Positions 1 through 19,174 of a DNA stretch of 64,000 bases are shown here, in pieces (the first letter of the stretch is position 1; each line of letters starts with the position of its first letter). The position numbers were made by a program, and so were the translations under genes. The stretch spans positions 27,767,780 through 27,831,779 of the forward strand of contig NC_092646.1 of NCBI RefSeq assembly GCF_039555335.1, in the 5' to 3' direction. The notes beneath the pieces are model-generated. The model searched no databases. It saw only the letters and a list, made by a program, of their open reading frames with translations, and was not told the DNA's origin. Origin of the DNA: Amphiura filiformis (lineage: Eukaryota > Echinodermata > Ophiuroidea > Amphilepidida > Amphiuridae).

Positions 1-148
1 TGGGGACACCGTCTCGAAATCCCCTTCAGTTACAGTCAATTTTCTCCACATAGAAAACACCAATTTGCTTTTCCTTTAGTAATTAATGGGAGTTTATTCC
101 CGTGATAAGAAATCGCACATTTTGAATTATTTCACCAAGAGGTATTTA

Positions 149-221
<73 letters not shown>

Positions 222-244
222 GTTATTGTTTTTGTTCCATGCAG
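1..244 (+). other. 3' part of an intron of receptor gene A
   Basis: Non-coding. It ends in TTCCATGCAG, the acceptor of the big receptor exon. The same arrangement precedes the paralogous exon at 15683, where the acceptor is TTCCACGCAG. Exons coding for the signal peptide and any N-terminal module of gene A should lie upstream of the window. Confidence 0.75.
154..221 (+). repeat. (TTA)n microsatellite at the 3' splice site of gene A
   Basis: About 22 TTA triplets end roughly 20 bases before the acceptor AG, so they occupy the place of the branch-point and pyrimidine-tract region. A longer tract of the same triplet sits at the same place in paralog B (15516-15674). Confidence 0.95.
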
Positions 245-2655
245 ATTTGATGGTGAAAGGTGGACCAAGTGTTCGTTTGTTAGAAGGCGGGCACAGTTGT
301 CGTGATCATTGTCATGAAGGACCCCTCTTCGACCCGAGGATTCATTATTCCGTATACCGATGTTATTGCGATTCTATGTGTAAATTGTTTTGGGACTGTT
401 GCTTTGACTATGATATTGTTTGCCCTCAAAACAAATCTTCCACAATAGGTGATAGTATCATTTTAGAGGAAGTTAGAGATTTTCATTTATCGTCATGTTC
501 TAAATTCTTCAAACTTGATCGAGCTGCTGTCATGGTAACTAAATGTTCACCATCTTGGAAAAATGTATTTGTCAAGGAAAGATGCGAATTAACCGATTAT
601 AATATGACCTTGTCATTAGGTTGGCCAATAATTCACGTGACTAGTAACCTTTTATTTAAGAATATTTATTGTGCTGTATGTAATATGATTAATCTATCTG
701 AAATTGTGGTTATGCGTATGAACGAAACACAGGCTTATACACGTTTTGAAGAGAGTATAGGAATGAATACAAAAATAATACACGTAAATAACGAACTAAG
801 ATTTTGTGATTCCTCAGTTCGTAGTCAATGCCCGCAGGATTATCAAAACATATCGATAAGCTCGGCATGTGATAGCAATTACCAGGGATATCTTTTTTGT
901 GGCAAAGACCAAGACCTAATACATGATGATATGCAATTAGGGAACTTAGGGGACAACATACTCTATAAGAATCCACATTGCGCGAGCTGTAATAAGAAAA
1001 TTGATGGTGTACCATATTGCGAGAATGATCCACATCTCTGGCCTCGTCCTTCTAGAGCGCCTCAAACGCCTCCGTCATATGAAATTATCTGGAATTTCAG
1101 GCCCTCAAGCAGAAATGAATTTAATCAAGGGGATTATTTATGTACCAAAAGCGAAATATATGATTCCGTGAGTCAAACATGCCGTTCTATAACTTGTTTA
1201 GAAGGTTTTACCAGAGAGGAGGAAAAATGTGTTCCAAACTTTGAAATGCCTTGGGTTCTACATGTGGGGTACTTTGGTCATTCCTTTACCAAGATCCTAC
1301 ACGAAGCGTCAGAAATAGAACAGAAATGCTTTCTAGATCATCTTCTTGGAAACTGGTCCTCAGTCCTGTCCACCAGGGGTCTGAATCAATTGACTGGTTT
1401 CAATTTCGGTTTTAATTTTGTGCGTACACGTGATGGTGATGGACACATTAACGATACAAATTATGGAATCGCTTTGATACCAGATGGAGAGATGAATTCC
1501 AACTTGTCAAAGGTGATTGAAGGTGTTGATAAAATTTTGTTATCATCGCACACAAGATTATGCAATATGGCAAAGGTGGAGATCGTATCTCTCTTTGAAT
1601 ACAATGGTAACCTAAATAGACACAATTGTTCTGAGTGGTATCAGGCGAGTCCTGATAATGTCACTCTTGTTAATACAACAATGAAAGAAACGGCGTATCG
1701 CGTGGATGGTAAAATTTTCATTCCTTATTTTGTCATGTATTCTTCTACATACACATTTCAAACAGAAGTTCACCGATTTGTCAAAGAAAGTTTATTAATA
1801 TTTTGTGGAAAGCCAATTTCTGTTCTGAATTGTCCACTATTTACCTTAACCGCAGGTGACTTTAAGATAATACGCAAAGGCAATAATAAAACAATGTTGT
1901 TTTATGGTGATAATTTGTATGATTCGGGTGATTTTGTTTTACTGGAAGATGGTAGAGCTCAAATTTGCAACCAGAAACATAACATATCGTCAAATAGTTC
2001 AAACGATAGAGATGAGCAGGGATTGATTTCACCGCGTGAATTGGTAAATACAATTGGGGTTGGTTTGTCATCCATGGGACTTTTTCTGACGTTTGCTGTA
2101 CATTGTATGTTTTCTGATTTGAGAAATGCTCATGGTCGTGGAATCATGTCGCTTTCTCTGTCGATGTTTCTGGCTCAAATAATGTCCGAGTTTTCAGCTT
2201 GGCTAGATATTCCGCGACACCTATGCATATCATTGGCTGTTATGACTCATTATTTTTGGCTGTCTGCTTTCGTATGGATGTCCATAATTGCAGGTAATTT
2301 ATTCAATACATTTGTTATCAATCCTTTAAGCAGAGCAGAAGACAACTTGTTCACTGTTGTTGGTCATTCACTGTTTGGTTGGGGGTTACCACTTGTCATT
2401 ATTTCCATCACTATGATATGCCATTTTACAAGTGTACCATTAGAATATGCTGACGGCAACACCTGTTGGATATCTGGTGGACAAGGATTGGCTAATCTGT
2501 TTTCATTTGGACTACCTGTTTCAGTGTGTCTGATCATTAATGTTGTTTTCTTTGTGGCAACGGTGGTGTCTTTGTACAAGGCAAGGCAGACATCAAGAGA
2601 ACTTAAGAGCAATGTTTCTGCTGATGACTGGGAGCAGGTGACTATTTCTGCTAAG
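245..2655 (+). CDS. Receptor A, main exon (SMB domain, ectodomain, TM1-TM5)
   Basis: The acceptor is TTCCATGCAG and the donor is GCTAAG/GTAAGT. It enters in phase 1 and exits in phase 0, giving 803 complete codons. The reading frame continues upstream into the microsatellite, but those codons are intronic: the paralogous exon has the same acceptor position and homology begins there. Confidence 0.88.
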
Positions 2656-5600
2656 GTAAGTCTTCTAACAAAATAACTAACGTGAAGCTAAACATGATAA
2701 AATAATATCTAATGTAAGCATTGGAGGAGGTATGGAAGCCTCACTTGAGATGTTGTGGTTTCTCATACCCAGGGCCCTCGCCTAACCATTTTCTCATGGG
2801 GATGTGGAGACATTTTCTGCTGGTATTAATAATGTGTCGAGCGCGAAGCGTATTCACAGCGTTAAGGTCTAGGGGCCGGTCTTTGGACCCTCACGGTACG
2901 CTCCAAGGGAATACATGGGTCACCGAGCCAGAGGGCGTGGTCGAATATCCAAATCGTCCCCCTACCCAGTTAATAAAATTTTGTAATTTCAATTGCTAAT
3001 CAGGCGCTGATCTGCTCTCATAATGGCTTTGTCGTGATAAATCCGGATGCTAAATCGGCCAAAATGGGGTTAATTGTATGTCTAAAACAATCGCAATTAT
3101 TTAATTATTAAAAATGGTTTATTGTTATTTGTATCCCCTCTCTTTCTCACATGTGAGAGACACGTAAATTTCATACTCTAACCCCTCTTCTGTTTGTCCT
3201 TACTCTCCCTCTCGCTCCCACTCTCCCTCCCCTCTATTGGAATCTCTCTGAATAGATAAACGAAGGTGTAAGATATTGGAATCTCTCAGTAAAAAAAAAT
3301 TGTCATTACACTCAGAATGTTACTGACTACCCTCTATTATTATGCATAGTCGTGATTGGACCGATACATTGATATACACATTTTTGCTTTGAAATTAATT
3401 TTCTCAGTCAAATAAAAAGCAATAAATGTATTTTTTTCAGTAATGTCAGATAAAACTATAGCAAAAGCTAAATATCCTGTGTTAAAATTAGGCATGAAAC
3501 TGTGTCTTTTAGTGTTAGATTTAGTGTGGGTTTTTTTCCGGATATTTACTGAACAAATGAACATTATTGCTTTTTATTTGGCCGAAAAATTTAATTTAAA
3601 GTGAAACATTGTAACAAAATTTTTGCTAATTTCAACACCGAATTCGACCGTACAGTGCCTAATTAAATGACTGAGTTGGCCTTGTATAACAATAGCCAGC
3701 GAGTGACCACCGTTCTGAGTGATTATAAGTTACACGTCCAATCCAATATCAGTCCAGGCGATTATAGCATAATGGTACCCCTGGCATATGGTCAATTCAT
3801 AGGTCTGTCACACTACGACGGACTGGATCAACGTACATCACCGAATACAAAAATATTTTATTCGGTGGAAAAATCACCAGTCCGGCAGAAGATTCGGTGG
3901 GATTTTGGGTCCGATTCCCGTTCGTCTCTCTATGCGTTGTGGCCGCTAATAATCCTGCAGGCGTCTTATATCCGATCGTTCAACGTCCGACAAATGACCG
4001 GATTTGGGGGTCAACGTCCGACAAATGACCTAATTTGGGGGTCCGATTCCCGTTCGTCTCTCTATGCGTTGTGGCCGCTAATAATCCTGCAGGCGTCTTA
4101 TATTCGATCGTTCAACGTCCGACAAATGACCGGATTTGGGGGTCAACGTCCGACAAATGTCCGGATTTGGGGGTCCGATTAACGTTCGTCTCTCTAAGCG
4201 TTGTGGCCGCTAATAATCCTGCAGGCGTTTTATATTCAATCGTTCAACGTCCGACAAATGACCGGCGAATCCGTGGCATGTGGCACCAACAGGGACGTCC
4301 ACCCTATCAGAAAAGTGGGGGAGGAGAGGGTGTTTGAGAGGGTTTTTGACTCCTTAGAGGCAGTGACGTAGCAAGCACTTTTTCAGAAGGTGAACAAAGT
4401 GGTGAAAGACAACTTTTAGGGGGGAAAACTTTGACGAAAATGGTCAAATATTGGCTAATAAGTACAAAAGGGCTACAAATCTGATATATCAGGGCAACCA
4501 GCGTCTGGGGGCAATAGAGGTGAGAAACCTTTGGACAATGAAGGCCCAATTGAAGCCATTTGTCATTTTTGGATCAATTTTAGCATTATTATTGGGTACT
4601 ATTTTAGTTTGAAACAGCCGCAAATTGGTGAAACGAAAGCCTAATTGAAGCCATTGAAAAGTTTTCACCATTATTGTATAATATAAACAATTGTTTTAAA
4701 AATAACACGTGGATGTCCATAGCAGAAGCAAAAAGGAAGACTTGTCCATTTTTCAAAATGAAGGTCCAATTGAAGCCATTTGCATTGTGTAAAAATTTAG
4801 TTTTAAAAATGGAAAATTTTGAAAATTGTTTTTGGTGCATCATTTTTATACTATTATTGCCTTAAACAAAAAACAAAGAAGGCCCGAACTGAATTTGCAA
4901 AATTTAAAATGTTACACTGATCCACTGACACTTAGATATAAGACTTCAGACTCGTAATTTCAGGTAAAGCATGCATGGATTGATATGTTAAAGTCAGTAT
5001 ATAATAGACCTAAGTCTTTGGTGACAAAATGTCACGGGCCCTACATATCGACGGGCCGGCAGTAATTTTCACAGGCTTTTGGGCCAAGGAACCACATTTA
5101 AGCACTGCCTATAATAATCACAGGCCTATACTTAGGCTTACTATATACTATCCTGGCCCTACTCAATAACGTACAATTTAACCTTTTCCATGTTTTCTCT
5201 TCTTTTTTCTTTCTTGTCAATCACTAAAACTGGTAGGAATTTGATATTGCGTCCTCTACCCTTCAGAAAGTGCCCCTCCTCAATACTACTTACATGCATA
5301 GGCCTACTAAATTACGTGCAATTTAACTTTTTCTTCTCTTCTCTCTTCAATTTTTCTCACTTTCTTTTCTTTTTCTCTCCTTTCCCCTTTTTTCTACTTG
5401 TCAGTCACTAAAGTACTGGGGAAATATGATATTGCGTCACACACCCTTCAGAAAGCCCCCCCCATGATCGATGCACATGTTCGCCATAGGCCTACATCCG
5501 GCACAAGCGCCTGCGAAACCTTGCAAACACGGTATATAAACGAAAGAATAACGAACAAACCCAGGGTATATATACAGAACAGTACGAACACACATCGGAC

Positions 5601-7313
5601 AACTTCCGAACATGTGTATTCGAGCACACTCCGTTTCAAGTTTTGTGCATGCACAAAACTTGAAACGTATTGTCGACGGACTACACAAACATCACCTAAC
5701 ACGAAACGCATTTGGCGGATAATAGCAGGACATATGAAGAACATAAAACGAACATTGACGAACACTAACGGATTTGCTAAAATACCATCCGTTTCTTATA
5801 CGGAAGACCGATCCGGTGTAGTGTGACACTAACACGGTCTGGGTCAACGTACATCACCGAATGCAAAAATATGCTATCCGGTGGTGAAGGCCTCACAGGA
5901 ACGTATTTGCAACGAACACGGGCCGAAAGAACGAACATGAACGAAAGGAGAGCGAACAAACTCCGGCAATATGCAGCACCATACGAACACACATCGGATA
6001 AATACCGAACATGTGTATTCGGTAAACTCCGTTTCAAGTTTTGTGCATGTACAAAACTTGCCGACGGACTTACGAACATCACCTAACACGAAACGCATTT
6101 GGCGGATGATAGCAGGACATAAAAAGAACTTAAAACGATCATTGACGAACAACAACGGATTTACTAAAATACCATCCGTTTCTTGTACGGAAGACCTATT
6201 CGGTGTAGTGTGACAGACCTATCAAGCGGTTAACCACGGCATGCACATGTCTCCAGAACATTACCTTTCCAGAAAATTGCCTTAGCCTTTCGTGTGGAAG
6301 ACAACGTTCTGATTTTTTTTTTTTTTTCAAAAGGTATTAACGGCTAATATTCTAAATGTTTAATCCAATCCTACAAAAAAACCAACTGTAGTCATTTCTG
6401 TGGATCCAAAATATATTGGCTGTTGCCTTTTCGAGAGCAATATGATTTCTTCCATGCTGTTGTACAGCCAATGTTATGTTGGTTTCATACTTTCTGCCGC
6501 TTGCCGCTGAGCGCCGTGATCGACGCTTCATCATGGCGCTTGCAAGTGGAGCGGCACACCGCTGAGCGGCAGCGGCATGACTCTGAAACCCGGGCTCTGA
6601 AAGCCACTTTCGCCGCTCAGCAGCGCTCCAAAATCGTATTTTGTTCAAATACATCAGAGCGGCACCGCTCCGAGTTGACTTGAATTCAACTCCCAGCGGT
6701 GCTGCCGCATGAGCAAACAACGGAGTTATCAATATATCGGCTTGCCGCTGGTCACCGCTAGCGTTTCTGATGCAATTGCACAGTGAAGCAAAATCATCTT
6801 TAGAGCGGTAAAGCTGCAAGCGGCAGGAAAGTATGAAACCAGGATTAGATGTCTTACTTTCCATATCATGTTGGCGTTGTTCGGAGATTGAATATGTAGT
6901 AGATATGTAATTAAACATGGGCTTATTATAGCATGCACAGCGCATCCCATGTTTAGAAACATATGACAATACTCTAAACAGAATAACAATATAAAGATGA
7001 TATTCTATATTCAAGAGCACAAAATAATCAGCATCCCGGTGATATGCTGCTGACGCAAAACGGACGCAACAACATTTTGCACCAAAATATTTAAAAACAA
7101 GCATAATACTATCCAATTTTGTTCAATTGTTTTTCTCAGATCAGCAGCATAATTGGCTTTACCTGGACACTTGGCTACGTGGCGGGATTTACGAATGTTG
7201 TGGCAGTATGGTGGATATTTATCATCATCAATTCTATACAAGGAGTCTTCATTTTCCTGACGTTTGGAATGAATAGACGTATTAGATCATTGCTTCAAGA
7301 TAAATTTGGATAA
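245..7313 (+). CDS. Receptor A: somatomedin B domain plus class B-type 7TM receptor (5' partial; join 245..2655, 7140..7313)
   Basis: A cell-surface G-protein-coupled receptor with ligand unknown. The first visible exon enters in phase 1 and its reading frame is open to the donor GTAAGT at 2656; the last exon (7140-7313) follows in phase 0. An eight-cysteine somatomedin B pattern (C-C-C-C-C-CC-C) lies at 298-423. Then come about 540 residues of cysteine-rich, N-glycosylation-rich ectodomain and TM1-TM5. TM6-TM7 are in the last exon. Class B signs are the LRNAHGRG motif after TM1, GWGLP in TM4, and a conserved cysteine pair in TM3 and ECL2 (CWISGG). There is no GPS autoproteolysis motif before TM1, so it resembles methuselah-like rather than classical adhesion receptors. 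There is no internal stop or frameshift, so it is probably functional. The 5' exons are outside the window. It is a tandem paralog of the gene at 12105-19063. Confidence 0.88.
3888..4262. repeat. 132-bp tandem repeat, about three copies
   Basis: The landmark GGTCCGATT recurs at 3908, 4040 and 4172, so the period is 132 bp. Each unit carries CGTTCGTCTCTCTATGCG and CCTGCAGGCGT, plus one or two copies of CAACGTCCGACAAATGACC. Open reading frames across it are by-products of a period divisible by three. Confidence 0.9.
4535..4790. repeat. Decayed ~108-bp repeat around AATTGAAGCCATT
   Basis: The word CCAATTGAAGCCATT (one copy CTAATTGAAGCCATT) appears near 4545, 4642 and 4758. The preceding CAGTGACGTAGC at about 4360 resembles one end of an hAT-type element, but I could not find a matching partner end. 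Confidence 0.5.
5210..5460. repeat. ~185-bp direct duplication, pyrimidine-rich
   Basis: TTGTCAATCACTAAAACTGG at about 5215 and its counterpart at about 5399 are both followed by TTGATATTGCGTC-like sequence and CCCTTCAGAAAG. Each is preceded by a TTTCTC-rich tract. Confidence 0.7.
5437..6212. repeat. ~390-bp module duplicated in tandem at the right end of the 2.4-kb element
   Basis: Shared landmarks are CGAACACACATCGGA (5585, 5984), ACGAAACGCATTTGGCGGA (about 5701, 6089), and the end GTGTAGTGTGACA (about 5816, 6203). The first copy contains the short palindrome CAAGTTTTGTGCATGCACAA around 5638-5665. Confidence 0.82.
6480..6841. mobile_element. 362-bp MITE with TIR TGGTTTCATACTTTC
   Basis: The left TGGTTTCATACTTTCTGCCG is mirrored at the right by GGCAGGAAAGTATGAAACCA. 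The interior is full of CCGCT/AGCGG words. No coding capacity is visible. I could not define a target-site duplication. Confidence 0.78.
7140..7313 (+). CDS. Receptor A, last exon (TM6-TM7, stop)
   Basis: The acceptor is TTTTTCTCAG. Phase 0 matches the donor at 2655/2656. It encodes 57 residues beginning ISSIIGFTW and ending LLQDKFG, then TAA. It is near-identical to the last exon of receptor B (18890-19063), and no reading-frame alternative is comparable. Confidence 0.9.
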   Translation: MSSIIGFTWTLGYVAGFTNVVAVWWIFIIINSIQGVFIFLTFGMNRRIRSLLQDKFG

Positions 7314-7369
7314 ATATAACAATATCGCTAGTTAATGCTTATAAACATCTACCAAATCTAATTACCCCC

Positions 7370-7836
7370 TTAAAGCAATATTATGACATTTTCAAACAAA
7401 ATAGATTAGCATTTCTTTGCCATAAAATGTTAGCTTTTACTGTCAGATATATCCCCTTTTATTTTTGAGCCGAACAACTACGGCAAAGCAAAGAAAATTG
7501 GAATTTACTACTAGCGCACATGTCGCCAATACGTACCACTCCTTCTGTCATGTTGTGGTACGACCCTTTGTTGTGTATATCACCGTCCCGCACGCCGTGA
7601 CGTACTGTGTGTTATGAACATCGTGTATGCGTTCGACTAATAATTCCATCGTAATAATAAAGCGCTGAATCAGCCTTTAATTCAAAATCACGGATTTTGA
7701 CAAAACTACAGCACTTAGAGTCTTGATTTTTGCAGGGTATATTGGTTTAATAAAGTACAATTTAATCGTGTAAAAAAGGAATTTTTAAAATTCAGTGAGG
7801 GCGTCTTCCTCAGCAAATGCTATAATATGGCTTTAA
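7370..7836. mobile_element. 467-bp MITE with TTAA ends, copy 1
   Basis: It begins TTAAAGCAATATTATGACATT and ends ATGCTATAATATGGCTTTAA. A second copy with cleaner ends is at 59152-59593. TTAA duplication with a TIR is typical of piggyBac-type elements (inference). It is absent from the equivalent flank of receptor B. Confidence 0.85.
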
Positions 7837-9112
7837 TGAATGACCATTATTCGAAAACGGTTTATCGTATGCAAAATGTGGGATATGCATTCGGAGCAGA
7901 ATTTCTGCGCATTATGACACAAGACAAGTTTAAGATTTGTACACGCATAGCACAATTACAGAATTCTCGGACGATAAAAGACATCTGTGTAATTATTTGA
8001 TAACCGACAACCCTGCATTAAACGCATGCCAATTACAACATGTTCGAAATGTTTACATGGACATTTTACAGTTTTAAATATTATATAAGATGACCAATTA
8101 TTCCATCATCTTTATTCAAGCAATTTAAACATACAAATTTAAAAGAATAAAGAAACCAACAAACATCCAAGACAACTGGGGCCTTTACTGACCACCAGAC
8201 ATGGCGTGAACGAAATACATATTACACATACACAATCTTTAAAACACCAAAAAAAGATACAAAAAAATATATATATAGACTAAAATGAAACAGGTTTTCT
8301 TCCAATATTTTTATAGAGAGCAATTAATGCAGTTAATTTTTGTTGTTGAAAAAATCGAGAAAATGAATGACAATTTCTATAAAAATTTTCCTCAGAATTT
8401 GTTTACAAGTGAGATGAAACCAATAACACTTCTTGAGTTCCGACTGATTTTGCTTGATCGCATCACATATATCAACGTTCACTTCAAATAGTCAGGCAAA
8501 TTCACCGATCGCACGGTCATCTCAAAATGAGTGCGTGCTGTGTGTGCGTTTGCCTGTCAAACGTCAAACGCATGCTTTAATATCTACGTACGCGTTGCAA
8601 AAGCCTTCTGACGCGTTGCTAGAAAAGCGCCAGAAACAAAATGCACATTTTGCGCATGCGTTTACAGGGTGAACCTCGTTTTGGTAGCAAGATGGCGGAT
8701 CCGTGCAAAGGTTGGACAGTATGAAAAAAGGGACATTTTTAACGTTCAACCAGCACAAACCAGATCAAAATCGGACAATTTTTTCATGGTTACAGTGATT
8801 TTTCGTTTGTCCCGTCATTTTGTTGGTACAAACAGTTGTGTTTTTTTTTATTTAAATTTTGGCCAAGAATCTCCAATTCGAAACATTTCGTGCATTTCCA
8901 TGTTCCCTACAAACTACGCGTGCTTGTTGATTATATTGTAGTGATTCAGTATTTGCCAAAATTGGGTATTTAACCGATCTTAATCAGAGTCAATGGGCTA
9001 TTTTAATAGCAATAGGTCATATGCTAATTTCAGTGTCACTTCAAAGTTGTATTCCTTCCGCCTCGGAATCCCAGCAACCGATCGGCCGTAAAGAGGATTA
9101 ATCATCTCGCTA

Positions 9113-9184
9113 TTAGCCTTTTCGAGATTTGGAAATTCAAAAGACTTTATCCATCTCGTGTCCGCCATATCTCGAAAAGGCTAA
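9113..9184. repeat. 72-bp hairpin, TTAGCCTTTTCGAGAT arms
   Basis: The left arm TTAGCCTTTTCGAGAT and right arm ATCTCGAAAAGGCTAA are exact reverse complements around a ~40-base loop. Probably a tiny MITE or a TIR remnant. Confidence 0.75.
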
Positions 9185-9274
9185 TTAGCTATAACACAGG
9201 TAGTACAAAAGACCTCTTTCTCCATCTATTTAAAACTCCTTGAATAAACCAAAGTAGAACTTTAATTTACTAAA

Positions 9275-10359
9275 TGTGACGTGTCATGTCAAAAGGAGAC
9301 ACTTTTGGGCAGGATCGTAAATGGAGAATAGCCAAAAAGCTGCCCGGGGTAATTTTCTTACAATTTAGGTTTGTTGCGAATTTGTGATGTTATTAATGTT
9401 AAAAATATTGTCTGAGAGTTTCAGACCGGAATATAACTGGCATCTTGTATTTTTTGAGACATTTTTCAAGGTAATTCCTACTCTCAACATTGTCAATAAT
9501 ATTTTAAATGCCGATATCTCAATTTCTAATTTTATAGTACCATAACTTACGAACTCAATATCTTCACTTAGGAATGTCCGATTCAATTGGGGAAAACGGC
9601 GTTGTGGAGAAAAATATCTCTATATTTAAGGGATCTGGAATGAGCGTTTTGAGCGTTTCGACAGTATTTTTTATGGAACATGAGAGCACCTCAGACGTAT
9701 CGAATTGCATTTTGAATACGAAGCATGTCTTTCTGATATCAAATAATTTTCATTTTTGAAAATCACGATATAATACAAATTTTATGACAAATTATAAAAA
9801 TTTGATATTTTTCAAATTTTGATATATAACAGTCCTCGAAGTAAATTTTATAAATCTAATGATATATTTTAAAGTGTATGTAGCTGGGAGGAAAAAGCCG
9901 ACGATCAATTGAAAATGTTGACCTTTCATATTGAAGATATGGATTTTTTCCCAAAAGACCTAATTTTTTTTTGGTGTTTTGGGAAAAAAATCCATATCTT
10001 CAATACGAAAGGTCAAAATTTTCAATTGATCGTCGGCTTTTTATCCCACCTACATACACGTTAAGTATATATCATCAGATTTATAAAGTTTACTTCAAGT
10101 ACTGTTAAATATCAAAAATATCAATTTTTAATGATTTGCCATAAAAATGTGTATTAAATTGCGAATTTCAAAAAATCAAAATTATTTGATATCAGAATGA
10201 CATTCTTCGTATTCCGAATGCAATTCGATATGTCTGATGTGCTCTAATGTCCCACAATAAATACTGTCCAAATGTTCATACCCATTCCCTTAAGATATGT
10301 AAAAACCTCAAAATTGATAACCTGCCCAAAAGTGTTTCCTTTTGACATGACACGTCACA
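9275..10359. mobile_element. 1.08-kb foldback element
   Basis: The ends TGTGACGTGTCATGTCAAAA and its mirror at 10340-10359 are matched. The arms pair inward to a centre near 9965-9980, with about 290 bases extra in the left arm. Inner arms include GCCGACGATCAATTGAAAAT and its complement. A fragment of the same family lies in the last intron of receptor B (18086-18215). No coding capacity. Confidence 0.85.
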
Positions 10360-12104
10360 AATATCCATCATACCAAGCACGTTATTAGGTTTGTTGTAAG
10401 ACTTTCATACACTGCCGATATAAATTGTAATATTGTATTTAAATAATTTATTGCTTGATTTGCTTCGATTTTGTGATTTTGGGTGCGGGTCATAAGAGGA
10501 GGGGTGTACGTGTGAGTGTGTACCTGTTGTAATTAGTTTCAAATCATATTTTAAATTTTGTTTTCTGTTGATTTTTGTAATAAAATTACAACGACGATTT
10601 TTATAATAAATGCAAAAATAATCTTGCATACACAATCCTGTCGAAGCGTGATAGTGTTTTATTGTCAATTTCTATAAATAAAAGAAATGCATAAAAGAAC
10701 AAACAGAAAAGTTTCCAGTTTGTTGTCAATTCTTTTAGGAAAAAATTAAAACACGCTCTGGTGAACATGGTGCAGGTAAACTAATGGACAACGGTTATAA
10801 TTCTAGGTATAATTTTATCCGCTAATAACAAATATATATATATAAAACAATACACTCAAAATTAAGGGATGGTCCAGTGGTTTATTGTATTATATCAATC
10901 AATATCATAGGGAAAGGGGTTGTTCCTTTTGTTAGGGTATGAAATCGGAGTTCTGTCAAGATAAAACGTTTAGTTATACAGTATTAATATGATTTATTTG
11001 TTGAAAATGGAGAGAATAGAATTAGAAAAAAGAAGAAGATAATTTGAGAATAAGTAAGAGCAGAACATACTTTGACAGCCATGATGTCATTCACTATACA
11101 AAATTCTACGACTGCAGCAAATCGTAGGTATCAAAACATTTTTACCATGTGCAGCATCCCAAGTTTAATGTAAGATTATTTTCATATTTATCATCGGTAT
11201 AAGCAAGATGGTGTACTCTTGAGGACAGAATAGTCAGCAGTAGTAGATCAATACCAGCGGTTAGGTGGCAGCCTCCCCTGGAAACTGGAAGACTATTTCA
11301 GATAAATTTAGCCTTTCAGCCCCACAGTAATTTAACCACTTTCCAAAACCTGGATCCGTATTTATTTTCATATGAAACTACATATTGGATTTAGTGATTT
11401 ATAGTATCAGGGTATATTTTAGGTAACGTTGAGAATTTTATTTGAATTGAATGAACTGAGTAAATCCACAATATGTAAATATTACTCAATGGAGATAGAG
11501 AACCCAAGTCATATTAATTGAGTGAAATTGACTATAAAATATAGCGGTAGTTCAGTGCAAAAATCTGTGAAATCTGAATTCTTACGCTCATAATTAAAGA
11601 CCTATTCAGTGATTTGCTCATTCGGAAGATCGTATATTTTGTTTGTGTCATAGATGTGCTAACATAGCCTGCTAGTGGTTAACCCAAAAGCCGTGTATTA
11701 AAGACAAATAGCACATTTTACATGAATCTGCCATTTCGCTAAAAGTAGAGAAGCTAGTTATATGAGGCTTCAACTTTGTCAATACTGTTGTTATCCTTGT
11801 TTTTGCTCAATATTTCATTTAAAAAGTACCTAATGACAATTGTAATGTCTTATCCTACACTTTTGAGAAATGGATACAGAATTTTACATTTTTTACGATT
11901 TCGTTGGGATCACTAAATAAGTCTAATGTCAAACGTTCACCTAGCCAAGCAGCTACTATACATGACTCAGTAGTCCTAAAATATCTCTCGAGGAGTATCG
12001 CTCTACTTTATACGTTGTTAGAGGCGTCATCAACCTCATTTCATAATATGGTGCAAGTAGTCATACATGCAGTTCTTGTAATCTCGTTCTCTTAAATATT
12101 CATT

Positions 12105-19063
<6,959 letters not shown>

Positions 19064-19174
19064 ATACATATTGCTCGTTCTTGCCTACATCAAAAGACAA
19101 TTTGTATATACACAGCACAATAATTATTACAAAATCCTCGGATATTAGAAGACATCTGTGTAAACACAATATAC

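Larger units (their letters stand above)
3802..6219. mobile_element. 2.4-kb TIR element with TA target duplication, intron of receptor A
   Basis: The left end reads TA-GGTCTGTCACACTAC and the right end is its exact reverse complement followed by TA (GTAGTGTGACAGACC-TA). TA duplication suggests a Tc1/mariner-type superfamily. No transposase-sized reading frame is visible, so it is non-autonomous. The interior is composite: a 132-bp tandem repeat, a decayed ~108-bp repeat, and a ~390-bp duplicated module. Confidence 0.72.
2656..7139 (+). other. Last intron of receptor A, expanded by transposons
   Basis: A 4484-bp intron against 844 bp in paralog B. The last ~40 bases resemble the end of the B intron (shared TCCAATTTTGTTC before the acceptor). 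The extra length is mostly the 2.4-kb TIR element at 3802-6219 and the MITE at 6480-6841. I recognise nothing in 2680-3800, which holds unclassified sequence, pyrimidine-rich near 3130-3260. Confidence 0.8.
7314..12104. other. Spacer between receptors A and B
   Basis: No gene recognised. Short stretches after the stop of A match those after the stop of B (for example GACATCTGTGTAA at about 7980 and 19151, and AAGATGACCAA), so the tandem duplication included downstream flank. It contains the TTAA MITE 7370-7836, a 72-bp hairpin 9113-9184 and the foldback 9275-10359. From about 10400 to 12050 I see only unclassified AT-rich sequence, which may include the promoter and 5' UTR of receptor B. Confidence 0.7.

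Noticed and set aside
226-244. Upstream extension of the receptor A frame into TTG/ATTAT sequence as a protein start
   Set aside because: The first codon is TTG, not ATG, and homology with paralog B starts exactly after the AG at 243-244, so these codons are intronic.
3667-4337. 171- and 100-codon frames with repeated sequence
   Set aside because: They are by-products of a 132-bp tandem repeat, whose period is a multiple of three.
6352-7116. 254-codon open frame on the minus strand
   Set aside because: It runs through a GC-rich MITE (6480-6841), has no recognisable domain, and lies in an intron of receptor A. The composition explains the openness.
11904-12095. 63-codon frame just upstream of receptor B
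   Set aside because: It starts with TTG, has no recognisable features, and is in a different frame from the signal peptide. More likely 5' UTR or promoter sequence.
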